A stretch of 64,000 nucleotides of DNA from Flavobacterium fluviale (GCF_003312915.1 NZ_CP030261.1:4712001-4776000), one strand, 5' to 3'. Shown: positions 25,434-34,986, numbered from the stretch's first letter. The notes: generated by a model from the letters alone, not told the origin. A program made the numbers and translations.

Positions 25434-27416
25434 ATGAAAAAATCTCTAACAATATTGCTGCTTTTATTTTTCGTAAAACTATCTTTTTCGCAGAAGAAGC
25501 AGGATTTTATTTTGAAATCTCCTAACGGAAAAATTAAAGTAAAAATTAATGTTGATGATAAAATCAGTTGGACAATTTTGCATGAAAAAGATGTGATTTT
25601 ATCTCCATCAGAAATGTCTATGACTTTGGACGAAAATATTGTTTTAGGAAAAAATGCTGTTGTTTTAAATTCAAAAAAGGAAACGGTAAACACTTCTTTT
25701 GAAACACCTTTATACAAAAAGAAATCAGTTCAGAATAATTACAATCAATTGACTTTAAACTTCAAAAATGATTTCAGCATAGAATATCGTGTTTTTGATG
25801 ACGGCGCTGCCTACCGATTTATTACGAAAAAGAAAAAAGATATTACCGTAAAATCTGAAGAAGTGGTTTTAAACTTTGATCAGGATTACAATACTTTAAT
25901 GCCTTACGTACGCGATTTACGAAACCCAAAAGATCCGTTTATTTCTTCATTTGAATCGCATTATGAAAACAAGAAAATAAGCGAATTCAAAAAAGATACT
26001 TTAGCCTTTTTACCTTTTTTAATTGATTATAAAAATCATAAAAAAGCCGTTTTCCTAGAAGCAAATCTGGAAGATTACGCTGGATTGTTTGTAACCAATA
26101 ATAAAAACAAAACTGGTTTTGAATCTCGATTTTCTAAATATCCATTACAGGAAACCAACGGCGGATTCAATTACCTCAACAAATTAATTACAGAAAGAGC
26201 AGATTATTTGGTAAAAACCAAAGGAACAAGAAGTTTTCCGTGGAGAGCAATTGTCATTTCTGAAAATGATGCTGCTTTAGCCAATAATGATATGGTTCAG
26301 AAATTAGCCGAGCCATCCAAAATAAAAGATGTTTCGTGGATAAAACCTGGAAAAGTAGCGTGGGACTGGTGGAACGACTGGAACATTTATAATGTTGATT
26401 TTAAAGCTGGAATCAATACACAGACTTATAAATATTATATTGATTTCGCTTCTAAAAATAAAGTGGAATATGTGGTTTTAGACGAAGGCTGGAGTGTAGA
26501 AACCGATATTATGAAACATAATCCAAATGTAGATTTGGAAGATTTGATTGCTTACGCGAAAGAAAGAAACGTCGGCATTATTTTGTGGGCTTCGTGGATG
26601 GCTTTGCATGAAAATATTGATGGCGTTTTTGACAATTATGCAAAGCTGGGCGTAAAAGGTTTTAAAGTTGATTTTATAGACCGCGACGATGCTAAAATGG
26701 TCAATTCGGTTTACGATATTGCTCAAAGAGCTGCGAATCATAAATTAATTACTGATTTTCACGGAATGTACAAACCAACAGGAATTCAGCGAACTTATCC
26801 AAATATTCTAAATTTTGAAGGTGTAAAAGGTTTAGAAAATAATAAATGGACACCAAATGATGATGTTCCATTATATGATTGTACGATTCCGTTTATCAGA
26901 ATGATGGCCGGCCCAATGGATTATACGCCTGGCGCAATGCGAAATGCCACAAAAAGCGAATTCAAACCAAGTCATTCCAACCCAATGAGTCAGGGAACAA
27001 GATGTCATCAACTGGCGCTTTACACTATTTTTGAAGCACCTTTGCAAATGATGGCAGACAGTCCGACCGCTTTTATGAAAGAGCAGGAAAGCACCGATTT
27101 TATTGCTAAAGTTCCAACAACTTTTGACGGAACAGTTTCTTTAAATGGTGAAGTTGGCAAATACATTTCCATTGCCAGAAGAAAAGGCAATACGTGGTAT
27201 TTAGGTTCAATTACAAATTGGGACTCCAGAGATATTACTATTGATTTTTCTTTCCTTGAAAAAGGCAAAAAATTCCAAGCCGAGATTTTCTCTGATGGTT
27301 TAAATTCAGATAAAGCTGCAATTGATTATAAAAGAGAAATCATTACAATTGATTCGACAACGAAATTAACGTATCGATTAGCAAGCGGTGGCGGATTGGC
27401 GATGATTATAAAATAA
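25434..27416 (+). CDS. GH97 alpha-galactosidase (retaining type)
   Basis: This 660-residue secreted protein has a signal peptide ending LSFSQ. I start at the ATG at 25434; the TTG just before it is less likely. It has the three GH97 parts: an N-terminal beta-sandwich (about 25-270), a barrel (about 275-560, DWWNDWNIYN, VVLDEGWS) and a C-terminal beta domain. An aspartate, D413 in GFKVDFIDRDD, stands where retaining GH97 galactosidases have their nucleophile. The inverting glucosidase SusB lacks it. E462 in NFEGVKG is a candidate acid/base. This predicts alpha-galactosidase activity, matching galactomannan side chains. A terminator follows. Confidence 0.88.
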   Translation: MKKSLTILLLLFFVKLSFSQKKQDFILKSPNGKIKVKINVDDKISWTILHEKDVILSPSEMSMTLDENIVLGKNAVVLNSKKETVNTSFETPLYKKKSVQNNYNQLTLNFKNDFSIEYRVFDDGAAYRFITKKKKDITVKSEEVVLNFDQDYNTLMPYVRDLRNPKDPFISSFESHYENKKISEFKKDTLAFLPFLIDYKNHKKAVFLEANLEDYAGLFVTNNKNKTGFESRFSKYPLQETNGGFNYLNKLITERADYLVKTKGTRSFPWRAIVISENDAALANNDMVQKLAEPSKIKDVSWIKPGKVAWDWWNDWNIYNVDFKAGINTQTYKYYIDFASKNKVEYVVLDEGWSVETDIMKHNPNVDLEDLIAYAKERNVGIILWASWMALHENIDGVFDNYAKLGVKGFKVDFIDRDDAKMVNSVYDIAQRAANHKLITDFHGMYKPTGIQRTYPNILNFEGVKGLENNKWTPNDDVPLYDCTIPFIRMMAGPMDYTPGAMRNATKSEFKPSHSNPMSQGTRCHQLALYTIFEAPLQMMADSPTAFMKEQESTDFIAKVPTTFDGTVSLNGEVGKYISIARRKGNTWYLGSITNWDSRDITIDFSFLEKGKKFQAEIFSDGLNSDKAAIDYKREIITIDSTTKLTYRLASGGGLAMIIK

Positions 27417-27446
27417 AGATTGGGACAAATTGTCCCAATCTTTTTA
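27417..27446. terminator. Bidirectional terminator between GH97 and a convergent lipoprotein gene
   Basis: An 11-bp perfect stem (agattgggaca / tgtcccaatct) with a 3-nt loop is followed by five T residues on the plus strand and has an A-rich flank for the minus strand. Confidence 0.88.
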
Positions 27447-27461
27447 TTTAATTTATATGTT

Positions 27462-27953
27462 TTAATCTTTTTCAATTAAGGCTTTAGCTCCAACATATTT
27501 TTCTAGTTTAGAAATAATACCATTATTGAATCTATTTTCAATTCTTGTTTTTTCTTCTTCATTAAAATCTTTTTCATATAACCAACGGTTATTTTTTCTT
27601 GTAAACACTGCTCTAATTGCAATACTAACAGAATTAGCATTTGATTGAATGGAATCATTTTCATCTCCAATAAAAGAAACATAATACAATTCTTCCGGAG
27701 TATCCTGTAAATAAAAAAATCGAGCATCTAAAAAATCATAACCTCGTTTTTTCCAACTCTCTTGCTCTTCTTTCCATTTTGGAGGAGTTATAAACTGTGG
27801 ATTCCTTTCATAAAAGCTTTCAATTGCAACAACTAACTTTTGCTTCGAAACAGGAAATTTTCTCGTTTTAAATCCTCCTAACGTTCCATCACAGCCAACT
27901 GCAATAAAGATCAAAAAAAGTACAATTATTTTTATTTTAATACCTTTTCCCAT
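27462..27953 (-). CDS. Hypothetical lipoprotein
   Basis: This 163-residue protein has a lipoprotein signal (lipobox AVGC, Cys21) and no family I recognise. A mixed alpha/beta body includes KLVVAIESFYERNPQF and the strands ELYYVSFIGDE and SVSIAIRAVF. It lies 21 bp downstream of the aldo/keto reductase gene on the same strand. Nothing ties it to glycan use. Confidence 0.75.
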   Translation of the reverse strand: MGKGIKIKIIVLFLIFIAVGCDGTLGGFKTRKFPVSKQKLVVAIESFYERNPQFITPPKWKEEQESWKKRGYDFLDARFFYLQDTPEELYYVSFIGDENDSIQSNANSVSIAIRAVFTRKNNRWLYEKDFNEEEKTRIENRFNNGIISKLEKYVGAKALIEKD

Positions 27954-27974
27954 TTAATCAGTTCTGAATATTTT

Positions 27975-28931
27975 CTATAATAAAATCTGTTCAATCGCAT
28001 TCAATTCATCATTCGAAAACTCGGTATTCTGAAGACAATCAATATTATTACACAATTGCTTTACAGAACTAGCCCCAATTAAAACAGAAGTAATTCGTTT
28101 GTCTTTTTGCAGCCAGGCCAAAGCCATTTGAGCCAAAGACTGGTTTCTATTTTGAGCAATTTCATTCAACTGCAATAATTTCTGAATGCGTTCTGCCGTA
28201 ACCTCATCTTCTTTCAAATGTCCGTTTGGGTTATGCGCTCTTGAATTTTCTGGAATTCCGTTTAAATATTTATCTGTTAGAAGTCCTTGTGCCAAAGGCG
28301 AAAAAGCAATACAGCCCACTCCTTTTTCTTCTAAAACATCCAATAAACCATTTTCAACCCAACGCTCTAACATTGAATACTTCGCCTGATGAATTAAACA
28401 TGGCGTTCCCAATTGTTTTAAAACATCAACGGCAACACGAGTCTGCTCCGCCGAATAATTACTGATTCCAACATACAACGCTTTTCCACTTCTTACGGCG
28501 TGATCTAATGCCATCATCGTTTCTTCAATTGGCGTTTCAGGATCTGGACGGTGCGAGTAAAAAATATCAACATAATCAATACTCATTCGTTTCAAACTCT
28601 GATCTAAACTAGACAACAGATATTTTCTCGAACCCCAATCTCCATAAGGTCCGTTCCACATCGTGTAACCCGCTTTGGTAGAAATTACGATTTCATCACG
28701 CAGATTTCCCTGAAAATTATGCCATAGTATTTTTCCAAAATTCTCTTCAGCAGAACCAGGAACCGGCCCGTAATTATTTGCTAAATCAAAGTGTGTAATT
28801 CCTTTATCAAAAGCTTCTACGGCAATACTTTCGCAATTTTCAAAATTATCAACCGAACCGAAGTTATGCCATAATCCTAAAGAAATTTCAGGTAATAATA
28901 ACCCGCTTTTTCCGCATCTGTTATATTTCAT
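27975..28931 (-). CDS. Aldo/keto reductase (YghZ/Gpr-like)
   Basis: This 318-residue NADPH-dependent (beta/alpha)8 reductase has DLANNYGPVPGSAEENFG, with the catalytic Tyr at residue 54 and Asp at 49. STKAGYTMWNGPYGDWGSRKYLLSSLDQSLKRM marks the YghZ-type subgroup that reduces L-glyceraldehyde 3-phosphate and related aldehydes, including methylglyoxal. SVLIGASSVKQLCNNI is the cofactor-binding end. It may help remove by-products of sugar breakdown, or may be unrelated to the PUL. Confidence 0.88.
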   Translation of the reverse strand: MKYNRCGKSGLLLPEISLGLWHNFGSVDNFENCESIAVEAFDKGITHFDLANNYGPVPGSAEENFGKILWHNFQGNLRDEIVISTKAGYTMWNGPYGDWGSRKYLLSSLDQSLKRMSIDYVDIFYSHRPDPETPIEETMMALDHAVRSGKALYVGISNYSAEQTRVAVDVLKQLGTPCLIHQAKYSMLERWVENGLLDVLEEKGVGCIAFSPLAQGLLTDKYLNGIPENSRAHNPNGHLKEDEVTAERIQKLLQLNEIAQNRNQSLAQMALAWLQKDKRITSVLIGASSVKQLCNNIDCLQNTEFSNDELNAIEQILL

Positions 28932-28996
28932 TATTTTAATTTAATGGTTGGAGTTTTTATAGGTTTTAAAAATACAAAAAACTCTCGAAGTTTTGC

Positions 28997-29020
28997 CACG
29001 AAGACACGAAGACACGAAGA
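28997..29020. repeat. Tandem 8-nt repeat, three copies
   Basis: CACGAAGA occurs three times in a row without change, just beside a long inverted repeat. Confidence 0.8.
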
Positions 29021-29039
29021 TTTTTATACTAAAATGAAA

Positions 29040-29095
29040 TCGCCACGAATTCACGAATTTTTAAACAATTAATTCGTGAATTCGTGGCGAAAAAA
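29040..29095. terminator. Long perfect inverted repeat downstream of GH3
   Basis: A 20-bp perfect stem (29040-29059 with 29071-29090, starting tcgccacgaattcacg) has an 11-nt loop and an A run on the plus side. It can end minus-strand transcription from GH3. Its sequence also resembles dispersed ccacgaa-type repeats. Confidence 0.6.
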
Positions 29096-29139
29096 ACCTT
29101 TGCTTCTTTGAACCTGTGCAACTTTGCACCTCAAAAAAC

Positions 29140-31437
29140 CTATTCTTTTATCTCAAAACCACCCTGTAAACCTTTATCAGAACTTCCTCCAACCATAATT
29201 TTAAAAGTTCCCGGTTCAACTAAATAATTTCCTTCATTATTATAAAAACCAAGTTCTTTATCCGTTAAAGTAAAATTTACCGTTTTAGTTTCACCCTTTT
29301 TAAGATTCACCAATTCAAAGCCTTTTAATTCTTTTATTGGGCGAACGATACTTGCAAATTCATCATGAATATATAATTGCACTACTTCTTTTCCATCATA
29401 ATTTCCTGAATTAGTTACTTCAACACTTACCTCCACTTTTTCTCCTTTTGCGAAAGCAGTTTTATTCAATTTCAAGTTTTTATAATCAAATTTCGTGTAA
29501 CTCAATCCAAAACCAAACGGAAATTGAGGCGTTTTCTCCACATCCATATAATGCGACCAAAAAACATTTTTATCGCTGTCAATTGGTCTTCCTGTGCTGT
29601 ATTTGTTATAATAAATCGGCACCTGACCCACATTTCTAGGAAATGACATTGGCAGTTTTCCACTTGGGTTATAATCTCCGTATAAGACCTGCGCCACTGC
29701 ATTTCCAGTCTGAGTTCCCAAATGCCAAGCTTCTACAATTGCCGGAATATTTTCTGCTGCCCATGGAATACTTAATGGACGACCATTATTTAAAACCAAA
29801 ACTACATTCGGATTCACTTTATAGATTTCTTCTAATAATTCCTGCTGTAAACCTGGAAGATTCAAATCTGTTCTACTTCTTCCCTCACCGCTTTGGAAAC
29901 CATATTCGCCTAAAACCATTATGACAACATCGGCATTTTTTGCTGCAGTTTTAGCTGCTTCAAATCCGCTTTTATCTGTAGTGTTGAAAACTGTTTCAGT
30001 TAAAAAAGTCGCTTTTTGTTTTAATAAATCTACTCCTTTTTCAAAAGTCAGCTGATTGTCTTTATATTGCTGCATACCTTCTAAAACTGAAACCGCAGTA
30101 TCATCGGAAGCGGCAATTCTCCAACTTCCCAACGGACTGTTTTTATCATTTGCTAAAGCTCCGATCAAAGCTATTTTCTGTCCAGATTTCTTTAGCGGAA
30201 GCAAGTTCTTATCATTCTTCAACAAAACGATTGATTTTTTCGCCATATCCAAAACGCCGTCGTTGTTGGCTTTACTTCCAACAACTTCTTTTTCGCGTTT
30301 TTCATCGCAATATCTGTACGGATCATCAAATAATCCCAATTCAAATTTCACTCGTAGAATTCTGCGAACGGCATCATCAACCAAAGCTTCTTTTACCTTT
30401 CCTGATTTTACCAAATCAACCAATTTTGCCACATATAAGTACGATTCCATATCCATATCAGAACCCGCAATTACGGCTTTTGCAGTTGCATCGGCTTCAT
30501 CTTTTGCATATCCGTGCGCGATCATTTCACGAATCGAAGCATAATCAGAAATTACAAATCCGTCAAACTTCCATTTTCCTTTTAAAATATCTCTTTGCAG
30601 AAAAGCATTTCCCGTTGCCGGCACACCATTCAAAGTATTAAACGAATTCATAAACGTACGAACTCCCGCTTCAACCGTAGCTTCAAAAGGAGGCAAAACC
30701 GAGTTGTACAATTTAGAATTGCTGATATCCACAATATTATATTCCAATCCAGCTTCAACATAACCATAAGCCGCAAAGTGTTTCGCGCAAGCCGCAATCG
30801 TATTTACTTTCTGAAGATCTGCAACGGTTTCTCCTTGAAAACCTTTTACTCTTGCATACCCCACTTTACTTCCCAAATACGGATCTTCCCCTGCACCTTC
30901 CATCACACGTCCCCAGCGCGCATCATTTGCGACATCTACGTTTGGTCCAAAAGTCCAGTTAATTCCAGATGCCGAAGCTTCATCTGCTGCAATTGCTGCC
31001 GATTTTTTAATCGCTTCTAAATCCCAACTCGCAGCTTCTGCCAACGGAATCGGGCTTAACGTTTTATAACCATGTATAACATCAAAGCCAATAATTAACG
31101 GAATTCCTAATCGCGTTTCTTCAACTGCAATTTTCTGTACGGCACGAACTTCTTTCACGCCACGAACCGTCAGCATTGAACCCACTAGTCCTTTTCTTAA
31201 ATGTTCGTATTTTAATTCCGCTGTTCCGCCTTTTGGTGCTGGTCCCGTTACATCCCAAAAACCGTTATATTGGTTCATCTGTCCAACTTTTTCCTCCAGC
31301 GTCATTAACGGCAAAAACAAATCTATGCGCTGCTCAACAGTTTTATTTTTATCCAGATACGGCTTTTTTTGTGCATTCATATTTCCAATCGTAAAAAGGG
31401 CAAAAACCCCAATAGTTATTATTTTTTTATTTTTCAT
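29140..31437 (-). CDS. GH3 beta-glucosidase (BglX-type)
   Basis: This 765-residue protein has a signal peptide ending NMNAQ and the usual three GH3 parts. The barrel (about 30-375) has KHFAAYG and the nucleophile D298 in GFVISDYAS. The alpha/beta sandwich (about 390-620) includes GEYGFQSGEGRSR and VLVLNNGRPL. A fibronectin III-like domain closes the protein (about 665-750, VEVTNSGNYDGKEVVQLYI). It is probably periplasmic and removes non-reducing beta-linked glucose, and in some relatives other sugars, from oligosaccharides. In this locus it would finish gluco-mannan fragments. It lies 349 bp after the esterase gene, a gap full of repeats. Confidence 0.93.
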   Translation of the reverse strand: MKNKKIITIGVFALFTIGNMNAQKKPYLDKNKTVEQRIDLFLPLMTLEEKVGQMNQYNGFWDVTGPAPKGGTAELKYEHLRKGLVGSMLTVRGVKEVRAVQKIAVEETRLGIPLIIGFDVIHGYKTLSPIPLAEAASWDLEAIKKSAAIAADEASASGINWTFGPNVDVANDARWGRVMEGAGEDPYLGSKVGYARVKGFQGETVADLQKVNTIAACAKHFAAYGYVEAGLEYNIVDISNSKLYNSVLPPFEATVEAGVRTFMNSFNTLNGVPATGNAFLQRDILKGKWKFDGFVISDYASIREMIAHGYAKDEADATAKAVIAGSDMDMESYLYVAKLVDLVKSGKVKEALVDDAVRRILRVKFELGLFDDPYRYCDEKREKEVVGSKANNDGVLDMAKKSIVLLKNDKNLLPLKKSGQKIALIGALANDKNSPLGSWRIAASDDTAVSVLEGMQQYKDNQLTFEKGVDLLKQKATFLTETVFNTTDKSGFEAAKTAAKNADVVIMVLGEYGFQSGEGRSRTDLNLPGLQQELLEEIYKVNPNVVLVLNNGRPLSIPWAAENIPAIVEAWHLGTQTGNAVAQVLYGDYNPSGKLPMSFPRNVGQVPIYYNKYSTGRPIDSDKNVFWSHYMDVEKTPQFPFGFGLSYTKFDYKNLKLNKTAFAKGEKVEVSVEVTNSGNYDGKEVVQLYIHDEFASIVRPIKELKGFELVNLKKGETKTVNFTLTDKELGFYNNEGNYLVEPGTFKIMVGGSSDKGLQGGFEIKE

Positions 31438-31786
31438 ATGTGTGGTTTAGTTAGTTTTTTTTTAAGACGCTAAGGTTCTGAGATGCTGAGATTCTAAGGT
31501 TTCTTTGGGCGTGTCCCGCCGAAAAAGGCGGGTCGGGCTATCCGTTTCAAGTCCTCGCACTTCCTTCGTCAGGCTGTGGGCTTTCCACTGCTATCCTTCA
31601 CGCAAACATTTTCAAAAGACACAATCTTGTCATTTCGACTGAAAGGAGAAATCGCACTATCCCGACGCTTCGGGACACACAGAATATTCCCAATCTTTGG
31701 CGAATCCCGAGTGTGATCCTTCGTTCCTCAGGATGACAAACTATGCGGGCTTCGACTTCGCTCAGCATGACAAAAAAATCTAAAAT
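31438..31786. repeat. Cluster of dispersed repeats in a 349-bp gene-free gap
   Basis: Three elements stand in a row. At 31463-31500 lie taagacgctaag-like units shared with 61680-61755. At 31508-31606 a GC-rich element has an inner cccgcc / ggcggg hairpin and an outer gcgtg / cacgc pairing. At 31626-31775 an element begins tgtcatttcgactgaaag and includes ttcgttcctcaggatgaca, with a tcccga / tcggga hairpin inside. No gene is seen. The elements look like mobile or REP-like repeats. Confidence 0.65.
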
Positions 31787-33169
31787 CTAAAATTCTGACG
31801 TAAAAGAAGATGCAGGCAAATTCGCTTTATTAAACAAATCTGACTGTATTGTATTTCCCCATGCAAACCTCACTTTTGCTGGACTTGTAACTTTTTTACT
31901 TGTCAAAATCACTTCATTATTTTTAATCGAAGCTTCGGCTGGATAGAAAACTCCATCTGTTCCAGCGACTTCAAATTGATTCGATTTTTTATCTTTAAAA
32001 TACAATCCATCAGCATAATCAAAAGAAACTACCACTTTATTTTTCTCAATTTTAATGTCTTTAAAAAGTGGTCCATTTACCAAATTGGAATTGACTTTAT
32101 AGGTTTCAGCCAAAGCCAACTTGGCCAGACGAATTCCAACATCTTTTTTATTTTTGGGATGAATATCAATTGTGTCTGAAATATCGCTGATAACGACCAT
32201 TCCGGTTTTTGAAACTTCTTTCAATAATTTTCTTTGAGAATCTCTAACCGTCACATTTGAAAAGTTGTTTGTTCCCGTTTTAAAAGGCGCGATTTGAACA
32301 TAATAAAAAGGGAAATCATCTTTCCATTCTTTTCTCCATGACGTAATTAAGGCGCCTAAAGTTTTATCATAAACCAAAGAACCTACATTCGATTCTCCCT
32401 GATACCAAAGCGTTCCTGCAATCTTAAATCCGACAATTGGATAAATCATTGCATTATAAGCGCGTCCAGGCTGTCTTGGTCCGTATTCTTGTTCGTTTAG
32501 TTTTTTGGCATTTTCCAGTAAAAGTGTATCATTATTAACCACATCTTCTGGCATCCATATTTCGGCTGGAGTCCCGCCCCAATTGGAAGAAATTAATCCG
32601 ATTGGAACATTTTTTAAATCTTCGCGAAGGCGTTTGGCAAAAAAATAACCAATGGCACTAAAATATTTCATAGTTTCCGGTGTCGATTCAGTCCAATTTC
32701 CAAGCAAATTATTCTGCGGACTTTCTGCAGTCAATTTCGGAACGGTAAAAAATCGAATATTAGAATTCGAGGCGTTTTTCATCTCTTCTTCACCATTGTC
32801 AATTCCCCAGCTTGCCGACATTTCCATATTCGATTGTCCCGAACAAAGCCAGACTTCGCCAATCAAAATATTTTTTAAAATGACTTCATTGTAGCCTTTT
32901 ATCGAAATAGAAAAAGGTCCGCCAGCCTCTGGAGTTTTAATCGTGATTTCCCATTTTGCCTGATTATTGGCAACGGTTTTATATTCCTGATTATTCCAGC
33001 CAGAAACCAGTTTTATTTCCTCTTTTGGATTTGCCCAACCCCAAACTTTCACTTCAGAATTGCGCTGTAAAACCATATTATCACTAAAAATATTCGGAAG
33101 CGAAACGTTTGCCATCATAGTACTGGAAATCAATAGAAAGAAAACAAACTTATAAATATTATTTTTCAT
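31787..33169 (-). CDS. Sialate O-acetylesterase-family carbohydrate esterase
   Basis: This 460-residue protein has a signal peptide (cut near residue 20, MMA-NVSLP) and an SGNH hydrolase of the SASA family. The nucleophile is S113 in WLCSGQSNMEM. Other motifs are NWGGTPAEIWMPE, LWYQGESN and the candidate catalytic His in DTIDIHPKNK. Relatives in PULs deacetylate xylan, mannan or sialic acids. Its start overlaps the end of the CE2-type gene by 11 bp, so the two esterases are co-translated. Acetylated glucomannan is the likely target here. Confidence 0.88.
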   Translation of the reverse strand: MKNNIYKFVFFLLISSTMMANVSLPNIFSDNMVLQRNSEVKVWGWANPKEEIKLVSGWNNQEYKTVANNQAKWEITIKTPEAGGPFSISIKGYNEVILKNILIGEVWLCSGQSNMEMSASWGIDNGEEEMKNASNSNIRFFTVPKLTAESPQNNLLGNWTESTPETMKYFSAIGYFFAKRLREDLKNVPIGLISSNWGGTPAEIWMPEDVVNNDTLLLENAKKLNEQEYGPRQPGRAYNAMIYPIVGFKIAGTLWYQGESNVGSLVYDKTLGALITSWRKEWKDDFPFYYVQIAPFKTGTNNFSNVTVRDSQRKLLKEVSKTGMVVISDISDTIDIHPKNKKDVGIRLAKLALAETYKVNSNLVNGPLFKDIKIEKNKVVVSFDYADGLYFKDKKSNQFEVAGTDGVFYPAEASIKNNEVILTSKKVTSPAKVRFAWGNTIQSDLFNKANLPASSFTSEF

Positions 33170-34259
33170 GTAATAAGCTTTTTAAAAATGGAGCATATTC
33201 ATCAGCCAAAACTTTATGATCTGCCACATCTGGATGTCCTGAACAACCTTTTGGTGTCATCGGCTTAAATTTGAAAATCTGAATAGGTTTGTGTGTTTTA
33301 TCAGAATCGAATGCTGATTTTACTTTGTTCAGACAATCTTCAAAAACAACTGCTCTTTCTCCGCCAACCATTGGACTATTCGTAATTACAATCTGCACAT
33401 TCGGATTGTGTTGGTATAACATTTTGATGAAATTGATGTAATTCGAAACATACTTTTCAGGATTAAATGCAAGGCGTTCTTTTTTTCCGTCTCCACCAGA
33501 AAAATCATTGGTTCCTAAAGCAATACTTATAATATCCGGCTGAAAAGCAAAATCATATTTAGGTTTCGAAGGATCTTTCGTTAAATATAAATTCGGATAA
33601 ATATCCGGCATTATTGCTTCGTCTTTGTTTTCGTCATTCCAGTTGCGATACATTCCGATTCCAGACACACAGCTCATTAAATAATCGACACCAAGTGTTC
33701 TCGAAAGTCTTGGTCCGTATGCATAATAACTGTTGTGATGATCCATATATTCTCCTTTATCACAAGGAATATCAGACGGATCACTTGCCGCGCCACAAGT
33801 AATTGAATCACCGATAAATTCGATTTTCTTTTTCTTTTTAAAAGAAATTGTAGTCAGTTTTGCCGTTGTTCCTGCAAATAAAATATTACCGCTTTGCGCT
33901 TCTGTATTTTTATAGATTTCTAAACGATGTTCTTTCTTGTTTGAAGTCACTTTTATTGGAAATGTCTGAACATCGCCTTTTTCTATCCTGATTTTCCCAA
34001 TATATTTTCCATCCAAAACCACCTGAACATAATTATGATGTTGATAAGAATCTACACTTTGAAGTGCAATTGAACATTCATTTCCAATAAAATTAAACGA
34101 AACCGAAGATGCAGTCCCTATCAAAATGACATTATCGTTTTGAAGTTTATCAATTCGGCCATGGTATAAAAAAGTTTTACTTGAATTTTGCGTTTGCGAA
34201 GTCGAAACGATCGAAATCAGCAAAAACGAAATTAAAAGAGCTATTTTTTTGGGAAACAT
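33159..34259 (-). CDS. CE2-type acetyl esterase (SGNH/GDSL) with N-terminal jelly roll
   Basis: This 366-residue protein has a signal peptide ending VSTSQ. An N-terminal beta-sandwich (about 28-140) is followed by an SGNH domain with the nucleophile S152 in IEFIGDSITCG. GTNDFSGG and GHPDVADH (candidate catalytic His) follow. This two-domain layout is that of carbohydrate esterase family 2, whose members remove acetyl groups from glucomannan and xylan. It is the first gene of the leftward esterase-GH3 group, divergent from the NlpC/P60 gene. Confidence 0.88.
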   Translation of the reverse strand: MFPKKIALLISFLLISIVSTSQTQNSSKTFLYHGRIDKLQNDNVILIGTASSVSFNFIGNECSIALQSVDSYQHHNYVQVVLDGKYIGKIRIEKGDVQTFPIKVTSNKKEHRLEIYKNTEAQSGNILFAGTTAKLTTISFKKKKKIEFIGDSITCGAASDPSDIPCDKGEYMDHHNSYYAYGPRLSRTLGVDYLMSCVSGIGMYRNWNDENKDEAIMPDIYPNLYLTKDPSKPKYDFAFQPDIISIALGTNDFSGGDGKKERLAFNPEKYVSNYINFIKMLYQHNPNVQIVITNSPMVGGERAVVFEDCLNKVKSAFDSDKTHKPIQIFKFKPMTPKGCSGHPDVADHKVLADEYAPFLKSLLHEK

Positions 34260-34476
34260 AATTTATTTGTTAAAATATAAATACGATTCACAAATATATT
34301 TGAAATGAATTAGACAGAAAGATACTAAAATGTCAAAATACAATAAAAAAACACCACATAAACACATCATTTGAAGGATAACGAATGTTATTTGTACTTT
34401 TAAAGGGTGTTTTTGTTCTTTTAGAAGAAAATAACGGTTTATCTTTAACGTTTCAACTTATATAAGACTAAAAAAA

Positions 34477-34986
34477 ATGAAATCGATCCTTTATATTTTT
34501 TTACTTCCTCTTTTTTTATTTTCTTCTTTTACTGTGAAAAGAGAAGAGAAACAAAAAATAACTCAAAATCCTAAAATTAAAGCCGAAATTGATCGGGATT
34601 CTATTATTGCATATGCCAAAGAATATTTGGGAACACCTTACTTGTACGCAGGCAGTAACCCGAAAAAAGGTTTTGACTGCTCTGGTTTTGTAAGTTATGT
34701 GTATAGCAATTTTGGTTTGACATTGCCAAGAAGTTCGAGCGGTTATAAGAATTTGGGAAAAGCTCTAAAACCTGAAGATTTTAAGGTTGGAGATATTTTA
34801 GTTTTTTACGGTTACAAAGACAGAACTATTGTTGGCCACCTTGGAATTATATGCGAAGCTAACGGAATGCATTCTAAATTTATTCACGCTTCATCTGGAA
34901 AAGCACAACAAGTTACGATTACAGCTCTTGATACAGAACATTATACCAAACGTTTTTATAAATGTATTGATGTTTTATCTAAGTAG
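34477..34986 (+). CDS. NlpC/P60 family peptidoglycan endopeptidase
   Basis: This 169-residue secreted protein has a signal peptide (hydrophobic to about residue 18) and a single NlpC/P60 domain. The catalytic Cys68 is in FDCSGFVSYVY, His121 in IVGHLGI and the third polar residue is His137 in FIHASS. Such enzymes cut gamma-D-Glu-diaminopimelate links in the wall. No binding domain is present, as in small Spr-like forms. It stands alone on its strand, next to an L,D-transpeptidase gene that is convergent with it. Confidence 0.9.
   Translation: MKSILYIFLLPLFLFSSFTVKREEKQKITQNPKIKAEIDRDSIIAYAKEYLGTPYLYAGSNPKKGFDCSGFVSYVYSNFGLTLPRSSSGYKNLGKALKPEDFKVGDILVFYGYKDRTIVGHLGIICEANGMHSKFIHASSGKAQQVTITALDTEHYTKRFYKCIDVLSK

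Noticed and set aside
30056..31020. Several long open frames opposite GH3
   Set aside because: They lie antisense to a well-supported GH3 gene, overlap one another in different frames and show no family features.
31438..31786. Insertion sequence remnant
   Set aside because: No transposase fragment, terminal inverted repeat pair or target duplication was found; the pieces look like short non-coding repeats.
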